Assembly (NCBI GenBank): GCA_041398745.1
Contig: JAWKUB010000004.1
Coordinates: forward strand, 62,001 to 126,000
DNA: 64,000 nucleotides
Reading direction: 5' to 3'
DNA from: JACKHO01 sp041398745
GTDB lineage: Bacteria > Planctomycetota > Planctomycetia > Planctomycetales > Planctomycetaceae
Under the pieces are notes generated by a model. The model was not told where the DNA came from and did no database searches. It saw nothing but the letters and a program-made list of their open reading frames with translations. Shown piece by piece: positions 61,211 to 64,000 of this stretch. Position numbers and translations under genes: made by a program. Position 1 is the first letter of the stretch. Each line of letters starts with the position of its first letter.

Positions 61211-63595
61211 CTACTCTTCTTCCACGTCGCCGAGTGTTGAGAAATCCACGATCGGGATGGGAGCCGGGATGATTTCATCAATGCCGGTGCGTTGACTGGT
61301 TTTGACTCCTTTACCACCACGTGATGTCACTGTGTACTTCATTTGGCCGAAGCTCAGTTCGTTGCCGTTCTCGTTGACGACTTTCAGCACGTCACTTGGA
61401 CGTGAGAGACGCTTTCCGCCGAGGACGTAGTCGTCCTTGTCGACGAGTTTCAAGCCGCGCACTCCTTTGCCGGGGCCGTTGAGGATGGGGACATCGGTGA
61501 CGGAGAAATGGATGAGACGTGCCTGCTTGGAGAGCAGGAACATGGTGTCTTCTTCGGTGACGATTTCCACGAAGACAACTTTGGCACCTTTCGCCACCCG
61601 ACAGTATTTCCGGCCATTGCGCGTCGAGGGGAGGCGGAATCCACTCAGGCTGAGTCGCATGACCTGTCCATCGGATGTCGCAATGAGCAAATGTGGTGCG
61701 GGGGGCGAGTCTTCCAGTTCCTCGTCTTCCGGTGTGAAGCGGGAGTCGGTCGAAATCGTTGCAACCACGTGAGCACCATCGCTGAGTTTGAGGTGCTTTG
61801 ACAACGGTTCACCGTAACCAGTGGACGCCGGGATTTGATCAACCGGCAATGTGTAGACGGTTCCATCGCTGCAAAAGAACATCACGTTGTCGAGCGTGGT
61901 ACAGGGGACAGCCGCCGTGACGGTTTCGCCTTCTCGTACACGCAGTTTATCGATCGACGAAATCTTCCCGACGCGACGTACCCAGCCTTCGCTGGTGAGC
62001 ACCACGTTGGTGTTTTCCCGCAAAATGTAGGCCTGTGGATCGAATTCGGTGATATCCTCGCTCGAGCCGAGTTCCGTACGGCGCGGAGATTTGAACTCCT
62101 TCTGCAGCGCTGTCAGTTCCGACTCAATTTCGCCCCACAACTTGGCTTTTGACTTCAGGATGCCACGAATGCGTTTGGCTTCCTTTTCCTTCTCAGCCAG
62201 TTCCTGACGAATGTCGTCAATTTCCAGTGTTGAAATGCGGTAGAGCGCGAGGTCCAAAATGGCCGTGGTCTGAATTTCGTCGAGCGGAAACGCGGCTCGG
62301 AGTTTCACGCCGGCGTCCTGTTTTCCTTCACTGGCCCGTATGATTTTCAGTGCCTTGTCGAGTCCGTCAAAGACAATGGTAAAGCCAGTCAGAATATGGA
62401 TTCGACGTTCGAGCTGCGCCAGCAAATACTCGAACCGCCGTTTGACTGTGTCGAAGCGGAAATTGAGGAAGTGCGAGAGTAATTCGGCAAGATCGCAGCG
62501 TTTTGGCAGCAGGCTGCCGTGTTCGTCAGGGACGAGGCAGGTGGCGTTATATGAGAAGTTGTCTTCGAGTCTGGTCTGCTTGTAGAGATACGCCATGACC
62601 GTATCTGGATCGGCCCCCTGTTTGATGTGGAGGACAATTCGCAATGTGGCGTTTCGGTCCGATTCGTCGGCCACCTCCATCAACTGCGGGAGTTTTCTCG
62701 ACTGACAGATTTCGCCGAGCGCATTCATCAACGGCCCGGTTTCGACGCCGTAGGGAATGGAATAAATGACGAGTCGATTTTTGACCGGCTTGCCGTTCTC
62801 TTCGTCGAATTTCCACTCCGCACGTACCTTTATCGTGCCACGGCCTTCTTCGTAAATCGTTTTGAGTTCTTCCGTGTCGGTGACAATGCGGCCACCCAGC
62901 GGAAAATCGGGGCCTTTAATCGAACGCATCAGTTGGCGTGTTGACGCGTCGGGATTCTGGATGAGCTGAATACAACCTCTAATAATCTCATCCAGGTTGT
63001 GGGGCGGCATATTGGTTGCCATGCCCACCGCGATTCCCTGAGTCCCGTTGACCAGCAGGTTGGGAAATTGTGCTGGCAGAACGACTGGTTCCTGTTTGGT
63101 TCCATCGTAGTTGGTACGGGTGTCTACCGTCTGATAGCGGAGTTCCGACATCAGACGCTGAGACAACTTCGTCAGCCGCGCTTCGGTGTATCGGTCGGCC
63201 GCAGCGGGGAGCCCCATGAGGTTGCCGAAGTTCCCCTGTGGGTCGATGAGCGGTTCGCGGTAGGTGAAGTCCTGCGCGAGTCGGACCAGCGCTTCGTACA
63301 CCGCTGCACCGCCGTGCGGGTGGTAGGTACCCGTGGTGTCACCAACGATTTTCGCGCACTTCTTGAACTTCGTCTCCGGCCCAAGACTGAGGTCGTTGTA
63401 CATGACGTATAAGATGCGTCGCTGTACTGGTTTCAGACCATCACGCACATCGGGAAGCGCCCGCGACATAATCACCGACATGGCGTAATTCAGGTAACGC
63501 CTGCGGGTTTCGTCGCTGATGTTGACGAACTTCAAATCCTCTTCCGGTGACGAATCCTCGTCTGCCGGTTGTTGCCTACCTTTGCGCCGACTCAA
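61211..63595 (-). CDS. gyrA: DNA gyrase/topoisomerase IV subunit A family protein
   Basis: This 794-residue protein cleaves and rejoins DNA via Tyr136 in AAADRYTEARL. The N-terminus has ALPDVRDGLKPVQRRILYVM (a ParC-like Gln rather than the GyrA His). The helix that binds quinolones reads HPHGGAAVYEALVR: Gly96, Ala97 and Glu101 replace E. coli Asp82, Ser83 and Asp87. The C-terminal propeller ends with TSRGGKGVKTSQRTG, a variant gyrase box. Whether it pairs with GyrB or ParE is not visible. gyrB is not in the window. Confidence 0.95.
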   Translation of the reverse strand: MSRRKGRQQPADEDSSPEEDLKFVNISDETRRRYLNYAMSVIMSRALPDVRDGLKPVQRRILYVMYNDLSLGPETKFKKCAKIVGDTTGTYHPHGGAAVYEALVRLAQDFTYREPLIDPQGNFGNLMGLPAAADRYTEARLTKLSQRLMSELRYQTVDTRTNYDGTKQEPVVLPAQFPNLLVNGTQGIAVGMATNMPPHNLDEIIRGCIQLIQNPDASTRQLMRSIKGPDFPLGGRIVTDTEELKTIYEEGRGTIKVRAEWKFDEENGKPVKNRLVIYSIPYGVETGPLMNALGEICQSRKLPQLMEVADESDRNATLRIVLHIKQGADPDTVMAYLYKQTRLEDNFSYNATCLVPDEHGSLLPKRCDLAELLSHFLNFRFDTVKRRFEYLLAQLERRIHILTGFTIVFDGLDKALKIIRASEGKQDAGVKLRAAFPLDEIQTTAILDLALYRISTLEIDDIRQELAEKEKEAKRIRGILKSKAKLWGEIESELTALQKEFKSPRRTELGSSEDITEFDPQAYILRENTNVVLTSEGWVRRVGKISSIDKLRVREGETVTAAVPCTTLDNVMFFCSDGTVYTLPVDQIPASTGYGEPLSKHLKLSDGAHVVATISTDSRFTPEDEELEDSPPAPHLLIATSDGQVMRLSLSGFRLPSTRNGRKYCRVAKGAKVVFVEIVTEEDTMFLLSKQARLIHFSVTDVPILNGPGKGVRGLKLVDKDDYVLGGKRLSRPSDVLKVVNENGNELSFGQMKYTVTSRGGKGVKTSQRTGIDEIIPAPIPIVDFSTLGDVEEE

Positions 63596-63751
63596 GAAAT
63601 TGCCTCCTGCGTGTGGTCATCCGTGAAATTGATCCGTTCAATTACGGAATGTAGGTCGAATGGGAACAAACGTCGAGTGCTCGGCGACTCGATTTTTTGT
63701 GGCCCGGTGCGGATTCAGAATGTCGCACGAACCGCCATACCCTTGTTGCCC

Positions 63752-64000
63752 TTACGGTTGCGGAATCAAATATGCAAGGGCTGCTTCGCCGGTCATGCCG
63801 ACTTCAATTCCCAGTTCGGCAGCAGCTTTGCTGACGGCGACAATTTTGGCCGGGTACAGGTCTTCCGGAGTTCGCAGCGGGTGTTCGGGAGTTCCTTTGC
63901 AAATGGCGAATGCCATTCCGAACTCATCCGCGCAAGCAATGTCGTACACGCCGCATCCCAATACGCCGCGATACGCGTGAATTGCACAGTACTGACCGCC
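63752..64000 (-). CDS. DUF1805/YunC-like protein (5' end outside window)
   Basis: The frame is open to the window edge with 82 C-terminal residues visible. The sequence has GVLGCGVYDIACADEFGMAF, TPEDLYPAKIVAVSKAAAEL and the ending GIEVGMTGEAALAYLIPQP. This matches the small YunC/DUF1805 family (about 100 residues), in which GIxVGMTGxEAL is a hallmark. The function of that family is unknown. The missing start is beyond 64000. Confidence 0.8.
   Translation of the reverse strand, partial: GGQYCAIHAYRGVLGCGVYDIACADEFGMAFAICKGTPEHPLRTPEDLYPAKIVAVSKAAAELGIEVGMTGEAALAYLIPQP

Overview
This window looks like chromosomal DNA of a planctomycete (class Planctomycetia). The evidence is a PSD1 cytochrome/DUF1549/DUF1553 protein, two Tat-exported DUF1501 proteins, an FhcB-type subunit of the tetrahydromethanopterin C1 pathway, an ECF sigma/FecR pair, a membrane Ser/Thr kinase, secreted glycine-rich proteins and many short intergenic hairpins. 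No rRNA, tRNA, CRISPR array or prophage was recognised. All coordinates and translations were read by eye, and family names come from motif recognition, not searches.

Layout. 1-2051 (-) is the 5' part of a mutarotase-like/beta-propeller fusion with a His-rich linker. 2262-5748 (+) holds a HAMP-like membrane protein, fhcB and moeA; glmS (-) converges on moeA. 8017-8954 carries an AroH chorismate mutase and a cold-shock protein. 9627-13486 (+) is a compact set: small exported protein, secretin lipoprotein and an exported protein with chaperone-like beta domains. 13843-17984 holds a small membrane protein, a DUF1501 protein, an exported thioredoxin, a lipoprotein and ArfB. 18023-19555 (-) is a kinase. 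19788-27897 (-) is a six-gene run: bactofilin, two small proteins, an 865-residue coiled-coil protein, a 1164-residue NB-ARC/TPR-like protein without a Walker A motif, and a SlyD-like isomerase.

28449-31023 (-) has a glycine/glutamine-rich exported protein and bioA. 31160-35327 (+) has an SMP-30-like protein followed by a hairpin-rich group of small unknown genes (YwqG-like, SIMPL-like, LRR-like). 36057-39104 (-) has an esterase, a FecR-type regulator and its ECF sigma factor. At 41591-43055 a decayed IS66-type element sits in a large exported-protein gene. Removing the element plus one copy of its target duplication restores one continuous 975-codon frame (40902-45303).

45467-56251 has DUF1501, DsrE-like and zinc-ribbon proteins, serA, an RCK potassium channel with an abnormal selectivity filter, a Pyr4/PaxB-like membrane protein and the PSD1/DUF1553 protein. 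56407-64000 (-) carries hydrolases, a ThiF/MoeB-like enzyme, a cyanophycinase-like peptidase, an adenylate-kinase-like protein, a GyrA-family subunit and a truncated DUF1805 gene.

The best candidates for undescribed systems are the bactofilin/NB-ARC-TPR operon and the secretin/chaperone-like cassette. The intergenic DNA holds at least eight families of short palindromes, some with compensatory arm changes, and a 136-140 bp palindromic element present twice in opposite orientation.
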